This document shows, in pieces, positions 8,928 through 17,824 of a DNA stretch of 64,000 bases. The stretch's first letter is position 1. Every line of letters begins with the position of its first letter. The stretch is from Roseiarcus sp963726105 (GTDB lineage: Bacteria > Pseudomonadota > Alphaproteobacteria > Rhizobiales > Beijerinckiaceae). The DNA is taken from assembly GCA_963726105.1 (NCBI GenBank), contig CAVSBJ010000019.1, forward strand, positions 1-64,000, in the 5' to 3' direction. Below the pieces are notes generated by a model, which worked only from the letters and a program-made list of their open reading frames with translations, was not told the DNA's origin and ran no database searches. The translations under genes and the position numbers were made by a program.

Positions 8928-9015
8928 GCGGGTTTTGCGCCGCACACGCGCACATCGGCGCGCCGGCTTGAACTGCCTAGTTTTGCGCGCGAAAAACCGA
9001 GAGAGGCGATTCGAG
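8928..9015 (+). repeat. dispersed repeat, copy B (contiguous)
   Basis: This is the uninterrupted counterpart of copy A. The 49 bases at 8967-9015 differ from 7800-7848 at four positions, and the upstream part around CGCACACGCGCACATCGG resembles 7654-7688. The two copies are in direct orientation and bracket the methyltransferase pseudogene. The rest of 8712-9144 shows no convincing gene. Confidence 0.75.
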
Positions 9016-9144
9016 GGTTTTTGCGAGAGAAGATGCGTCCTGACGCCGGGATGCACACACAAGCGGTCTTTCTGTCTAGCTGGTCCGGATGCCGGCCGAC
9101 GGCTAGACGCTAATCGGCGGCCCTTTTCGCACTTCCAGCGCCGG

Positions 9145-10025
9145 TCAGGCTGTCACTATGCCGGAACTACTGATCATTTGTGCGATTGTCTTTGGCGAGG
9201 CGGGATGGCCGAAACGCGCCAGAAGCTGAAACTTTGGACCAATGAAAATGTTGTTGATGTCCTGCGGCACGTCTTTGAATGCCGCACGATAGTTGTTGTT
9301 GACGAAGAAGGCTTGGCTCCTGTAGCTGCGTTGCAGCAGACAAGTGTGTAGCCGAACCGCGCAAGAAGGTCGCAAAACGATGCTAACGACGCGCCGTGGT
9401 AATCGGTGCCGTCCCACTGAAAATTGGCGGTCATATTCCACGGACCAGCGTGCCGGTGGCGGAAATTTGGCGTTGTATTCGACAATCACGAGTTTTGGCC
9501 GCAAGACGTTGAGAAGCGCTTCGGTGAAGTAGAGATCATTGCCGTCCAGATCGACGCTCAAAACATCTACGTCTGAAGCAGCAATGGCGGATAGACCCGA
9601 TCTGACAAGTTCATTGATGTTGTCGAGTGAAACCCACGCCTTTTCGTAAAAAAACGCTTCGGATTGACGTGCGGGTCAAAGGCCAGGTTCTCGCCGCCGA
9701 CCCATGCGCCGCGCCATCCGAGCGATAAGAGGATAAGCGTGTTGTTTTCGGTGCCATCGCCGACGCCGAACTCCAAGAACGTTCCTGTTTTGAGTTCAAG
9801 TCGCCTGATGATCTCAAGCGTGATGCCGTCTTCGTCGCTTTGAGAGAAGAATTTCGCACCAAAGTGGTTAAGCGGGTTTTGGAAGTCTCGGGCCGCCATC
9901 GCCCATTTCATGTCCAATAGGAAATCATGCTGGTTGCGCATCAGGCGCGTCTGCTCTTGGCTTTCCGTCAATAGCTGCCCAGTTGCTGCGTGCCGTATCC
10001 GTCGTAACACCTGACCGAATACCAT
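9145..10025 (-). pseudogene. FkbM-like methyltransferase, frameshifted
   Basis: The first half (ATG at 10025, MVFGQVLRRIRHAATGQLL) is in one frame and includes FSQSDEDGITLEIIRRLE and the SAM-binding segment GTFLEFGVGDGTENNTLILL. In a run of seven T's near 9645-9651 the frame slips. Reading continues as DVDVLSVDLDGNDLYFTEAL and RPKLVIVEYNAKFPP, slips again at FQWDGTDYHGASLASFCDLL, and finally gives FVNNNYRAAFKDVPQDINNI to the stop at 9145. Three frame changes are needed. The intact homologue would be about 290 residues, probably a glycan methyltransferase of the adjacent cluster. Confidence 0.75.
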
Positions 10026-10249
10026 TTGCGGCTTCCTCCTCACTCTCGGACATGCGCGGCGCAGAATAGGGCGTTCGCCGCCGCGAGCCACCCTGCGTGA
10101 ATCGGCGGTTAGCGAGCGTGGCGCGTGATATGCGGCGGCCGGGGCCTATCGCCTTTTTGGAAGTCGGGGCGCTGTCCTTGAAAATTCTCGGTTTTGTTCG
10201 AGAAGGGACCCCAATTGATGCAACTAGTCCCACGTTTGGGAGTCACATT

Positions 10250-11620
10250 TTACAATGCACTTCTGAGCTTCCTCAACAGGAGAAGCGTATCAATTGCGAT
10301 GGGGAAACAGATAAATATTATGTACGAAATGACAGTGCCAGCGATAACCCCAGTCACTCCCCACGACTTGATTAGCACAATCGACAAGACGATGTTCACG
10401 GCCGCGGATACCGCACTGTACACCAGTTGCGCCTTCATGTGGTCTGCGGCAGCGAGAAGGCAGGCGATCGGGCTGCAAAAGGCATAGATCAAACTCCACG
10501 CCGCCATCCAGGAGACAAGGTCGACGGGCGGCACAACAGCGTCTCTCGTCCACAACCGGATGAACGGACGGGCGATGAAGAGCAGCGGAACGGCGGCGGC
10601 TAGAGTGAACCCGAGCGAGAATGACAAATTCCGCTTTAACGTGCGCGCGACCCACCCAATGTCACGGCGCGCTATTGCATCGGCGTAGGCCACCCACAGG
10701 TAATTGAATAAGATCGTCTGCGGCAAATAACTATATGAGAACAGTGTGTATGTTAGGCTGTACGATGGGACGCTGGCGGAACCGGCAAATTTTGCAACAA
10801 TGAAATTGTCGGTTTGGAAGACGACTAGAGCGACTATCTGGATCAGAAAGAATGTACCCCCGGTATGCAGGAGCCTTCGAACGGACGATATTTGAACGGC
10901 TTGAGGCCGAGGCGCAAAGACGGGCTTGTAGCGCCCGAACAACCAGACGCCGCTGAGAATGTTCACGATTAACCCTGTGCCGGACATGGCCATAACCAGC
11001 CGAACCAGGCCGCCATGGGTGTGTGTGACGACAATCAGGGCGACCAGGCTGGCGATATTGCCGACCATGCCCCAATAGTTCTGAAGCTTGCCCTCCTGCA
11101 GGGCGTCGTAGGTGACGGCGGTTATCGACAGGGGGAAGGCCAGCAAGAAGAACCCGAGCGAGGTTGCGATTGCCGGGCCGACTTCGGCGCGAGCCTCTTC
11201 GGTCGTTACCCCAAAAAGAGCGACCCAATCGATCCACGGCCAGGCTAAGGCGGCGACCAGTCCGAGCACAGCGGCCACTGTGCAGAATAGAGCGAATGCG
11301 GTGCTAAGGAGGGCGCGCACGAGGTCGGGGCGTCCGGAACCCAACGCGCTCGCGATCGCAGTCCTGAGGCCGTTGCCAACGCCCAGGTCCGCCAAGCGCA
11401 CCCACGCCAGGAGCGAACTAAGCAAAATCCAGACACCGTAGCGCTCTTTCCCGAGATACCCGATGGTGAGCGGCACCGATAAAAAGCTGACCAGGAAGCC
11501 GACACCGCGACTGCCGAGCCCGGTGACAAATCCTTGGACGATGCCTCTGCGACGCCGACCTGGATGATCGCTCGCCTCGATCCTGCCCAAGGCAGATCGA
11601 AGCGCTGAATTGATATTCAA
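10250..11620 (-). CDS. Wzx-type polysaccharide flippase
   Basis: This 456-residue polytopic membrane protein of the MATE/MviN/Wzx superfamily is predicted to flip lipid-linked glycan units across the inner membrane. After a basic N-terminus (HPGRRRRG) about 12-14 hydrophobic helices can be counted, starting with VGFLVSFLSVPLTIGYLG and ending with TVISYIIFICFPIAIDTLLL. The RYGVWILLSSLLAWVRLADL segment with its LGVGNGLR follow-on is typical of RfbX-like flippases. The gene is intact, follows rmd by 24 bases on the same strand, and probably shares its transcript with gmd and rmd. Confidence 0.85.
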   Translation of the reverse strand: MNINSALRSALGRIEASDHPGRRRRGIVQGFVTGLGSRGVGFLVSFLSVPLTIGYLGKERYGVWILLSSLLAWVRLADLGVGNGLRTAIASALGSGRPDLVRALLSTAFALFCTVAAVLGLVAALAWPWIDWVALFGVTTEEARAEVGPAIATSLGFFLLAFPLSITAVTYDALQEGKLQNYWGMVGNIASLVALIVVTHTHGGLVRLVMAMSGTGLIVNILSGVWLFGRYKPVFAPRPQAVQISSVRRLLHTGGTFFLIQIVALVVFQTDNFIVAKFAGSASVPSYSLTYTLFSYSYLPQTILFNYLWVAYADAIARRDIGWVARTLKRNLSFSLGFTLAAAVPLLFIARPFIRLWTRDAVVPPVDLVSWMAAWSLIYAFCSPIACLLAAADHMKAQLVYSAVSAAVNIVLSIVLIKSWGVTGVIAGTVISYIIFICFPIAIDTLLLLRKLRSAL

Positions 11621-11644
11621 TGGCGCGGTCCTACACCAGCGATA

Positions 11645-12643
11645 TCAAACACTTTTGGACGCCGCTCGCAGAGTCGCGAGCGGTTCCGCTGAAATTCTCG
11701 CTCGCCAATAGTTCAACAATTCCATGACAAGCTCATCAACAGAATGTTTGGGTATCCAACCGAAATATCGGTGCAGCGCTGCGGCGTCGCCGACCGCTCG
11801 AGGTATTTCCGCGGGCCGAGCCCGAGCTGGATCGATCGCCAACTCGAACCGACGGGTGCTGGCTCCCACCATCACATCAAGCAGGTCGCCAATGCGGCGG
11901 GCTTGCCCTGAGGCGACGTTAAGCACGGCGCGTCGCGGAAGGGCTTCGGCTCCAGCGAGAATTAGGAGGTAGGCTTCGATGACGTCGCGGACATCGAGAA
12001 AATCCCGTTCGACGCCAAGGTTCCCAACCTGGAGTTTGGGCGGCGCAAGCCCGGCTTCAATCCGCGCGATCTGCGCCGCGAAGCTCGGCAACACGAAACG
12101 TTCGTCCTGGCCGACGCCTGTATGGTTCAGAGGTCGAACGGTCACGAGGTGCGACTCGGAGGGAAGAACATCCGCGAAAATTGTTTCAGCAGCTGCCTTT
12201 GACCGCGCGTAGACGCTTCGAGGAGAGAGGGCCGTCGTCTCCGAGGCCGGCCCGTTCAAAAAGCTCGAACCGTAAACCTCACCGGTGCTGACATTGAAAA
12301 CTGTTGATTCCCGAACTGTCCGCGCGATGGCGCAAGCGAGATTCAACGCTCCGCCAGCATTTATTCTCCATGTTTCCTGTGCAAGTGCTGCCTCTTCGCC
12401 CACGGAGGACTGAGCCGCCAAATGAACAACAAGATCAGGCCGCCAGGAGCGAACCGCTTCGTTGATTGCATCCGCGTCCGCAAGGTCGAGGCAGAACGTC
12501 GTCCAACCGGGACACGAATCCGATGGGCCATGCGCGACAGCTGCGAGGGCAGCCGCGGGATAGGCGGCTTGTAAGGCAGGCGCCAACCGGCGGCCAACAA
12601 AACCCGACGCTCCCGTCATCAAAATACGAGCATAGCTCGGCAC
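11645..12643 (-). CDS. rmd: GDP-4-dehydro-6-deoxy-D-mannose reductase
   Basis: This 332-residue extended short-chain dehydrogenase reduces the gmd product to GDP-D-rhamnose or a 4-epimer. The N-terminal Rossmann motif is MTGASGFVGRRLAPAL (about residues 10-25). VVHLAAQSSVGEEAAL comes next, and the catalytic YxxxK is in SVYARSKAAAE (about residues 143-153). RPLNHTGVGQDERFVLPSF is the signature that separates RMD from other epimerases. The start lies just 7 bases from the gmd stop, so the two form an operon. Stereochemistry of the product cannot be fixed from sequence. Confidence 0.85.
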   Translation of the reverse strand: MPSYARILMTGASGFVGRRLAPALQAAYPAAALAAVAHGPSDSCPGWTTFCLDLADADAINEAVRSWRPDLVVHLAAQSSVGEEAALAQETWRINAGGALNLACAIARTVRESTVFNVSTGEVYGSSFLNGPASETTALSPRSVYARSKAAAETIFADVLPSESHLVTVRPLNHTGVGQDERFVLPSFAAQIARIEAGLAPPKLQVGNLGVERDFLDVRDVIEAYLLILAGAEALPRRAVLNVASGQARRIGDLLDVMVGASTRRFELAIDPARARPAEIPRAVGDAAALHRYFGWIPKHSVDELVMELLNYWRARISAEPLATLRAASKSV

Positions 12644-12649
12644 TGCGCC

Positions 12650-13630
12650 CTAGCCCGCCCGCTGGCGGGCAAGATCGGCGTCGACCATCTCGCAGATCAT
12701 TTCAGACAGGCCGATTTCCGGCGCCCAATTAAGCCGCGCTCTCGCCTTGCCAGCATCGCCGAGAAGAAAGTCGACCTCAGCGGGGCGATAAAAGGCGGGG
12801 TCTATGACCAGATGGTCCTCCATGGTCAGCCCGACATGTTCAAACGCGATGCGACACATCTCGCGGACAGAGGTGGTGTTGCCCGTGGCGACGACGTAGT
12901 CGTCGGGAACCTCCTGCTGCAGCATTGCCCACATCGCGCGCACGTAATCCTTGGCGTGGCCCCAGTCGCGCTTGGCGTCGATATTGCCGAGCCGCAATTC
13001 CTTCGCAAGCCCGAGTTTGATTCGCGCGACGCCGTCGGTGACCTTGCGGGTCACGAATTCCGTACCGCGCAAAGGGCTCTCGTGATTGAAAAGTATGCCG
13101 GACGAGGCATGGAGACCAAAACTCTCGCGATAATTGACCGTGATCCAGTGACCGTAGAGCTTCGCTACAGCATAAGGAGAACGCGGATAAAACGGTGTAG
13201 TCTCCGTCTGTTTCGGCTGTTGAACCTTTCCGAACATTTCCGACGAAGACGCCTGGTAAAAGCGGGTGTCCGCCTTAAGAATTCGCAAGGCCTCGAGGAC
13301 GTTCGTCACCGCCACCCCTGTGACATTGGCGGTAAGAAGGGGCTGCTGCCAGGACGATTGAACGAACGATTGCGCACCAAGGTTATACAGTTCATCCGGC
13401 TGAACGTCCCGGATGATGCGCATTAGGCTAGATATATCAGAGAGATCCCCATCGCGGAGTTCAACCGAATTGCTGACCCCGAGCCAACGAAGACGATGGT
13501 CGTCGACACCGGCGTGGGATGATCTGCGAACAATACCTGTAACTGCATAGCCCTTTTCCAAAAGCAACTTCGATAAATAGGCTCCGTCCTGGCCGGTTAT
13601 GCCCGTAACTAAAGCGCGTTTAACAGACAT
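12650..13630 (-). CDS. gmd: GDP-mannose 4,6-dehydratase
   Basis: This 326-residue enzyme converts GDP-D-mannose to GDP-4-dehydro-6-deoxy-D-mannose. It opens with ALVTGITGQDGAYLSKLLLE, the Gmd NADP-binding signature. It contains SSSEMFGKVQQPKQTE with the catalytic Ser/Glu, and YPRSPYAVAKLYGHW with YxxxK. SGILFNHESPLRGTEFVTRK follows, a Gmd-specific block. The length agrees with the shorter bacterial form found in Pseudomonas A-band loci rather than the 370-residue enteric form. It is the first gene of the minus-strand gmd-rmd-wzx unit. The divergent spacer 13631-14056 should carry the promoters. Confidence 0.95.
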   Translation of the reverse strand: MSVKRALVTGITGQDGAYLSKLLLEKGYAVTGIVRRSSHAGVDDHRLRWLGVSNSVELRDGDLSDISSLMRIIRDVQPDELYNLGAQSFVQSSWQQPLLTANVTGVAVTNVLEALRILKADTRFYQASSSEMFGKVQQPKQTETTPFYPRSPYAVAKLYGHWITVNYRESFGLHASSGILFNHESPLRGTEFVTRKVTDGVARIKLGLAKELRLGNIDAKRDWGHAKDYVRAMWAMLQQEVPDDYVVATGNTTSVREMCRIAFEHVGLTMEDHLVIDPAFYRPAEVDFLLGDAGKARARLNWAPEIGLSEMICEMVDADLARQRAG

Positions 13631-13700
13631 ATTACTCCATCCTCAGGCTCGTCGGCCATTTGTCTAGATGCTGACCAGGATCAGCCTCTCCGTACCCACA

Positions 13701-13740
13701 TTTCGGGCTTCTGGTCGTCTTTTCGGGCTTCTGGTCGTCC
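13701..13740. repeat. two tandem 20-bp repeats
   Basis: The unit TTTCGGGCTTCTGGTCGTCT is repeated immediately with only the last base changed. It sits in the 426-bp divergent spacer between gmd and the glycosyltransferase gene. Nothing else coding is seen in the spacer. Confidence 0.85.
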
Positions 13741-13752
13741 CGACCCCGCTTG

Positions 13753-13766
13753 GGGGCTCAAGCCCC
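13753..13766. promoter_or_regulatory. short perfect inverted repeat in gmd/GT4 spacer
   Basis: GGGGCTCAAGCCCC is a perfect 14-base dyad with a two-base centre. It lies 13 bases after the tandem repeat in the divergent promoter region. It could be an operator or a small hairpin; there is no T-run to make it a terminator. Confidence 0.35.
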
Positions 13767-14056
13767 TGGCGTCCGCGCCGGGGACCGCCAAGCATCAAAT
13801 TAAGCACGCTTCTGGGCGCGTATGCAATGGCCCACGGCTTCAGGCGGTTGACCGATCATGATCGCGGCGACCGCCATCAGCACAAGCGCGTCAGAAAAAG
13901 CTCGCTTGCAATCCTGTTGAGCGGCGACAATAGTTAATCAGCAAGGGTGGCAAATCGCCGTCCTGATCGTCAGCACTTGCCGTCCTGATTCTTGAGCCGG
14001 ACGACTCTTGCAACTGCTTTCGCTAATCTGACAAACAACTGCGTGGAAGACGAGGC

Positions 14057-15283
14057 ATGAAAATTGCCATTTGGCACAATCTGCGCAGCGGCGGCGGCAA
14101 GCGGGCCCTGTACGACCACGTGGTTGGACTTCTCGCGCGCGGTCATACTTTGGAAGCTTGGTGCCCGCCGACCGCCGATCGCGAATATTTGCCGCTCAGC
14201 CCGCTGATTCCCGAGCATGTTGTCGATCTTGCGTGGCCGACAGGCCGCTTCAGCGACAAGTTCGGCATTGCGTCATTAACGGCGCGGCAGCTGGCGGCGA
14301 TGGACACACATTGCCGAGCCTGCGCGGAGGAGATCGGCCGCGGCGGGTTTGATATCCTTTTCGCGAATTCTTGCGTTTTTTTCAGAACGACGCCGATCGG
14401 TCGCCTTGTGAGCATTCCCTCGGTGGTCTATTTGCAAGAGCCATATCGCTGGCTCTATGAAGCCCTGCCGCGTCTGCCGTGGTTGGCGCCTCCAGACCGC
14501 AGCGCATCTCTCCTTAATCCGTCGACCCTGAAGGCCGCAATCGTCGACTGGAAACTCATACGCAATTTGCGTTTGCAGGCCCGCGAGGAATTCGAAAACG
14601 CCGCTGGCTTCAGTGGCATTTTGGTCAATTCCTACTTCAGCCGAGAGAGTGTGTTGCGAGCCTACGGGTTGGACGCTGACGTATGCTACCTTGGGATCGA
14701 TAGCGACCTGTTCGTCGACAAGACTCTGAACCGGACGAATAGTCTCATTGGCCTCGGCTCGATAACACCTCCGAAAAACGTTCGGCTCTGCATCGAGGCA
14801 GTCGGAAAAGTGTCCGCGCCGCGTCCCACGCTTGTTTGGGTCGGCAACATTGCGGACCCAGCCTATCTCGACGAGATGAAAGCCCTGGCGCATTCGCGAG
14901 ACGTCGTATTCGAAGCAAAGGTCGGCGTGTCCGATTCCGAGCTGATCGACATGCTCAATCACGCCATGGCCTTGCTATACGCGCCGCGGCTGGAGCCGTT
15001 TGGACTTGCGCCCCTGGAAGCAAACGCTTGCGGCCTTCCCGTGATCGCTGTTGCGGAAGGGGGGGTTCGCGAAACGATGGTGAATCAGGTGACCGGGTTG
15101 TTGGTCGACAACAGCCCGGCTGCGATGGCGGAAGCCATTGAGCGGCTTTCCTCTGACCGGTCCCTGGCGCGTAAATTAGGGGCCAATGCGCGTCTGGCCG
15201 TCAAGGAAAAGTGGAACATCAATGCCGCGATCGACCGGCTTGAGCAGAAACTTGTTCAATATGCGCGCGTGAGTCCGGCCTGA
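14057..15283 (+). CDS. glycosyltransferase family 4
   Basis: This 408-residue GT-B glycosyltransferase has an N-terminal acceptor domain opening MKIAIWHNLRSGGGKRALYD. Its C-terminal donor domain contains NSLIGLGSITPPKNVRLCIE and the E-x7-E motif in EPFGLAPLEANACGLPVIAV (about residues 313-332). GGVRETMVNQVTGLLV then follows, as in GT4 enzymes. It probably transfers a hexose, perhaps mannose or rhamnose, to a lipid-linked acceptor on the cytoplasmic face. A GACGAGGC sequence before the ATG can serve as ribosome binding site. It is divergent from gmd and lies upstream of manC. Donor and linkage cannot be read from sequence. Confidence 0.88.
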   Translation: MKIAIWHNLRSGGGKRALYDHVVGLLARGHTLEAWCPPTADREYLPLSPLIPEHVVDLAWPTGRFSDKFGIASLTARQLAAMDTHCRACAEEIGRGGFDILFANSCVFFRTTPIGRLVSIPSVVYLQEPYRWLYEALPRLPWLAPPDRSASLLNPSTLKAAIVDWKLIRNLRLQAREEFENAAGFSGILVNSYFSRESVLRAYGLDADVCYLGIDSDLFVDKTLNRTNSLIGLGSITPPKNVRLCIEAVGKVSAPRPTLVWVGNIADPAYLDEMKALAHSRDVVFEAKVGVSDSELIDMLNHAMALLYAPRLEPFGLAPLEANACGLPVIAVAEGGVRETMVNQVTGLLVDNSPAAMAEAIERLSSDRSLARKLGANARLAVKEKWNINAAIDRLEQKLVQYARVSPA

Positions 15284-15308
15284 CTTTTCAATTCGGGCGC
15301 ACCAAAGC

Positions 15309-15701
15309 ATGTTGTGGCTCGCGCCAAAGTTCTTTGAAACGACGCGACATCAGCAATTTGCGGTGGTCGCGCATCTCTCTAAACTTGTGGGACGCTTGCC
15401 GCGGTTGATTCCGGTCGAAACATCGGTTGGACGACCACTTGGCACCGGGCCTATCGTGCCGTGCAGTTTCGCGCTTGCCGCGCGTGAGGGGGCGGCGGGA
15501 CCCGCGGTCGGGCTCGCGTCAGCCTCGTTGTTCAGCGCGCTGACCCGCCTGCCGGCGCCGTTGGCGACGGGCGCGATCGCGCAGGCTTTGTCGCTGTCGG
15601 CCGCGTTCGCCGCCTTCGCGCTCGCATTGGCTACGACAGCGGCCGCCGTGTCGATCATCGCTTACCTCGGTCGCGGGCGACGAGCGGCGCGCAATGCGTG
15701 A
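15309..15701 (+). CDS. hypothetical protein with two possible membrane spans
   Basis: This is a 130-residue ORF with no recognised family. The C-terminal half is Ala/Leu rich with two hydrophobic stretches; the second is LSAAFAAFALALATTAAAVS. It ends in a basic tail, GRGRRAARNA. Codon third positions are G/C rich as in real genes of this genome, and it follows the glycosyltransferase by 25 bases. An antisense frame is also open, so this may not be expressed. Confidence 0.33.
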   Translation: MLWLAPKFFETTRHQQFAVVAHLSKLVGRLPRLIPVETSVGRPLGTGPIVPCSFALAAREGAAGPAVGLASASLFSALTRLPAPLATGAIAQALSLSAAFAAFALALATTAAAVSIIAYLGRGRRAARNA

Positions 15702-15803
15702 GCGTCGGACGCTGCAGATCCAGGCATTGCTTTGGCGCCGCTGTTATTGCAGAGGAAGCCGCCGCCAGCGATTGCAACGGCGACCCGCCACCCCGGGAAA
15801 TGA

Positions 15804-17219
15804 ATGCCCAAGATAAGGCCGGTTATCATGTGCGGCGGGTCCGGCACCCGCATGTGGCCCGAATCGCGGGAGAGCCTGCCCAAGCAGTTCATTCCCCTGA
15901 TCGGGCAGCGCTCGACCTTTCAGACGATTGTCGGTGTGGTTGGCGATGCTTCCGTGTTCGATCCGGCGGTGGTCATCACCAATTACGACTATCGTTTTCG
16001 GGTCGCTGAACAATTGCGGGAGATCGGCGCCGAGGCCGAGATCCTGCTCGAGCCGGACCGGCGCGACAGCGCCGCCGCGGTCGGCGCCGCGGCCGCGTGG
16101 GCGGCCGCGCGCGATCCCAAGACAATTGTCGCGATTCTCGCCGCCGACCATGTGTTCGAGAACGGGAAACAATTCGCCGCCCTTTGCGCGCAGGCCTATG
16201 CGGTGGCCGATGCGGGCGAAATCGTCACCTTCGGCGTCACCCCCGACCATCCCGCCACCGGCTACGGTTACATCCACCCGGGCCCCCCGCTGGCGCTTGA
16301 TTCCCATGTGCGGCGGATCGAGCGATTCGTGGAGAAACCCGACGAAGCGCACGCGCGTGCGTTCATTGAAGGCGGCTATCTCTGGAACTCGGGCAATTTC
16401 ATCTTCCGCGCCGACGTCATGCTGGAGGAGCTTCAGCGTTTCGAGCCCGAGATCGCGGCTGCGACCGCGGCCGCGGTGTCGGCTGCGAAAAAGGACCTCG
16501 GCTTCGTCGTCCTCGACCACGAATCCTTCGCCAAGGCGCGCAAGACCTCGATCGACTATGCGGTGATGGAGCGAACCGACAGGGCGGTGGTGCTGACGGC
16601 CGACGTCGGATGGTCGGACGTCGGCGAGTGGTCGACCGTCTGGCGGCTCAGCCCACGCGACGCCGACGGCAACAGCCTGCGCGGGCGGGCGGTGGTCATC
16701 GATTCGTCCAACGTGCTGGTGCGTTCGGAAGGGCAATTGGCCGCCGTTATCGGCCTCAAGGACGTCATTGTCGTGGCCACGGGCGACGCGGTCCTGGTCG
16801 CCGACCGGTCACAGACCGCAAAGGTCAAGACGCTCGTCGAGAGCCTCAAGGCTGAAGGCCATCCCGAAGCGACCGAGCATCGGCGCAATTACCGGCCATG
16901 GGGCTATTATCAGAGCGTCGACCGGGGCCCGCGCTATCAGGTCAAGCGCATTGTGGTGCGGCCTGGCGGGCGTCTCTCGCTGCAAAAGCACCACCACCGC
17001 GCCGAGCATTGGGTGGTCGTGCGCGGCGCCGCCGAGGTCACGCTCAATGAGAAAGTGACGCTCGTTCACGAGAACGAATTGATCTACCTGCCGATTGGCT
17101 CGACGCACCGGCTCGCCAATCCAGGCAAGATCGACGTGGAGCTGATCGAGGTTCAGACCGGCAGTTATTTCGGCGAGGATGACATCGTCCGAATCGACGA
17201 CGTCTATAACCGGAAATGA
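15804..17219 (+). CDS. manC: mannose-1-phosphate guanylyltransferase / mannose-6-phosphate isomerase
   Basis: This 471-residue bifunctional type II enzyme (also called xanB, algA or wbpW) makes GDP-mannose. The nucleotidyltransferase domain starts at once with PVIMCGGSGTRMWPESRESL, then PKQFIPLIG. It also carries ILAADHVFENG and the FVEKPDEAHARAFIEGGYLW block (about residues 175-194). The C-terminal cupin (about 360-471) is the isomerase, with RPWGYYQSVDRGPRYQVKRI and SLQKHHHRAEHWVVVRG as metal-binding His residues. It supplies the substrate for Gmd and Rmd. No phosphomannomutase gene is in the window, although the pathway needs one. Confidence 0.95.
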   Translation: MPKIRPVIMCGGSGTRMWPESRESLPKQFIPLIGQRSTFQTIVGVVGDASVFDPAVVITNYDYRFRVAEQLREIGAEAEILLEPDRRDSAAAVGAAAAWAAARDPKTIVAILAADHVFENGKQFAALCAQAYAVADAGEIVTFGVTPDHPATGYGYIHPGPPLALDSHVRRIERFVEKPDEAHARAFIEGGYLWNSGNFIFRADVMLEELQRFEPEIAAATAAAVSAAKKDLGFVVLDHESFAKARKTSIDYAVMERTDRAVVLTADVGWSDVGEWSTVWRLSPRDADGNSLRGRAVVIDSSNVLVRSEGQLAAVIGLKDVIVVATGDAVLVADRSQTAKVKTLVESLKAEGHPEATEHRRNYRPWGYYQSVDRGPRYQVKRIVVRPGGRLSLQKHHHRAEHWVVVRGAAEVTLNEKVTLVHENELIYLPIGSTHRLANPGKIDVELIEVQTGSYFGEDDIVRIDDVYNRK

Positions 17220-17223
17220 GGTG

Positions 17224-17252
17224 ATGGCGGCGCCGTCAAGCGGCGCCGCCAT
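17224..17252. terminator. GC-rich hairpin between manC and DUF1127 gene
   Basis: ATGGCGGCGCC and GGCGCCGCCAT form a perfect 11-bp stem with a seven-base loop, four bases after the manC stop. It lies between convergent genes, so it could stop transcription from both sides. It has no T-run on either strand, so it would not be a classical intrinsic terminator. Confidence 0.5.
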
Positions 17253-17261
17253 TCAGGTTGG

Positions 17262-17456
17262 TTAGTGCTGCTCCTGCGAAGCCAGGCGCGCGATCTGGTG
17301 GATGTCGGCGCGGTCGATGCCGATGTCGTGCAACTCGCGATCGGAATAAGCCGAAAGCTCCTGCAAAACGTTCCAATAGACGCGGCGTGTGCGCAGACCG
17401 GTGCGGCTTGGCGTGAAGCTGACTCGTCGACCTTGCTCCCTTTTGGCCGCCTCAAT
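17262..17456 (-). CDS. DUF1127 small protein
   Basis: The minus strand encodes up to 64 residues ending in VLQELSAYSDRELHDIGIDR, then ADIHQIARLASQEQH and TAA at 17262. The YSDRELHDIGIxRxDI string is the DUF1127 signature; these are short Arg-rich proteins of alphaproteobacteria linked to RNA or phosphate/carbon metabolism. The frame opens after a TGA at 17457-17459, and the first codon is ATT. No ATG, GTG or suitable TTG lies upstream of the conserved core. Either an ATT start is used or the gene has lost its start. Confidence 0.55.
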   Translation of the reverse strand: MEAAKREQGRRVSFTPSRTGLRTRRVYWNVLQELSAYSDRELHDIGIDRADIHQIARLASQEQH

Positions 17457-17824
17457 TCAAAAGCAACTCGCCGCGGGGCGGACGGACCGGCTGCGTATCC
17501 ATGGAGCCCTGGTGATCGGGGGGGACGCCCGTGGCGGACCCAATGCTGTCTTACGTCGCGAGCGCTGTCACCGCGGCCGGCGCGTCGGCGCCGGTTTCAA
17601 ACCATCTCTGCCCGATCCAGTGATTGCGCGGGCTTGCTCATTGAATGAATTTGCGGAAGCAAAACGAAAAATAGCCGCGTTACACGAACTTAACGAGATT
17701 GAAATCATTTGTTAATTTGCAATCCGAAATCGACAGCTTACGTTCATGTTTGCCGCTTATATTTAAGTTCGGAAGCGAAGGAATCCTCGACTAAAGTATA
17801 ACCGCTTCGGTGGTGGGGAATGAT
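17457..17824. other. intergenic stretch, AT-rich at its end
   Basis: No gene is supported. The last 180 bases (17640-17824) are clearly richer in A and T than the rest of the window and probably belong with the AT-rich gene that follows. Confidence 0.5.

Noticed and set aside
8809..9351. 180-codon plus-strand frame
   Set aside because: It covers repeat copy B and the antisense of the FkbM-like pseudogene; composition is not protein-like.
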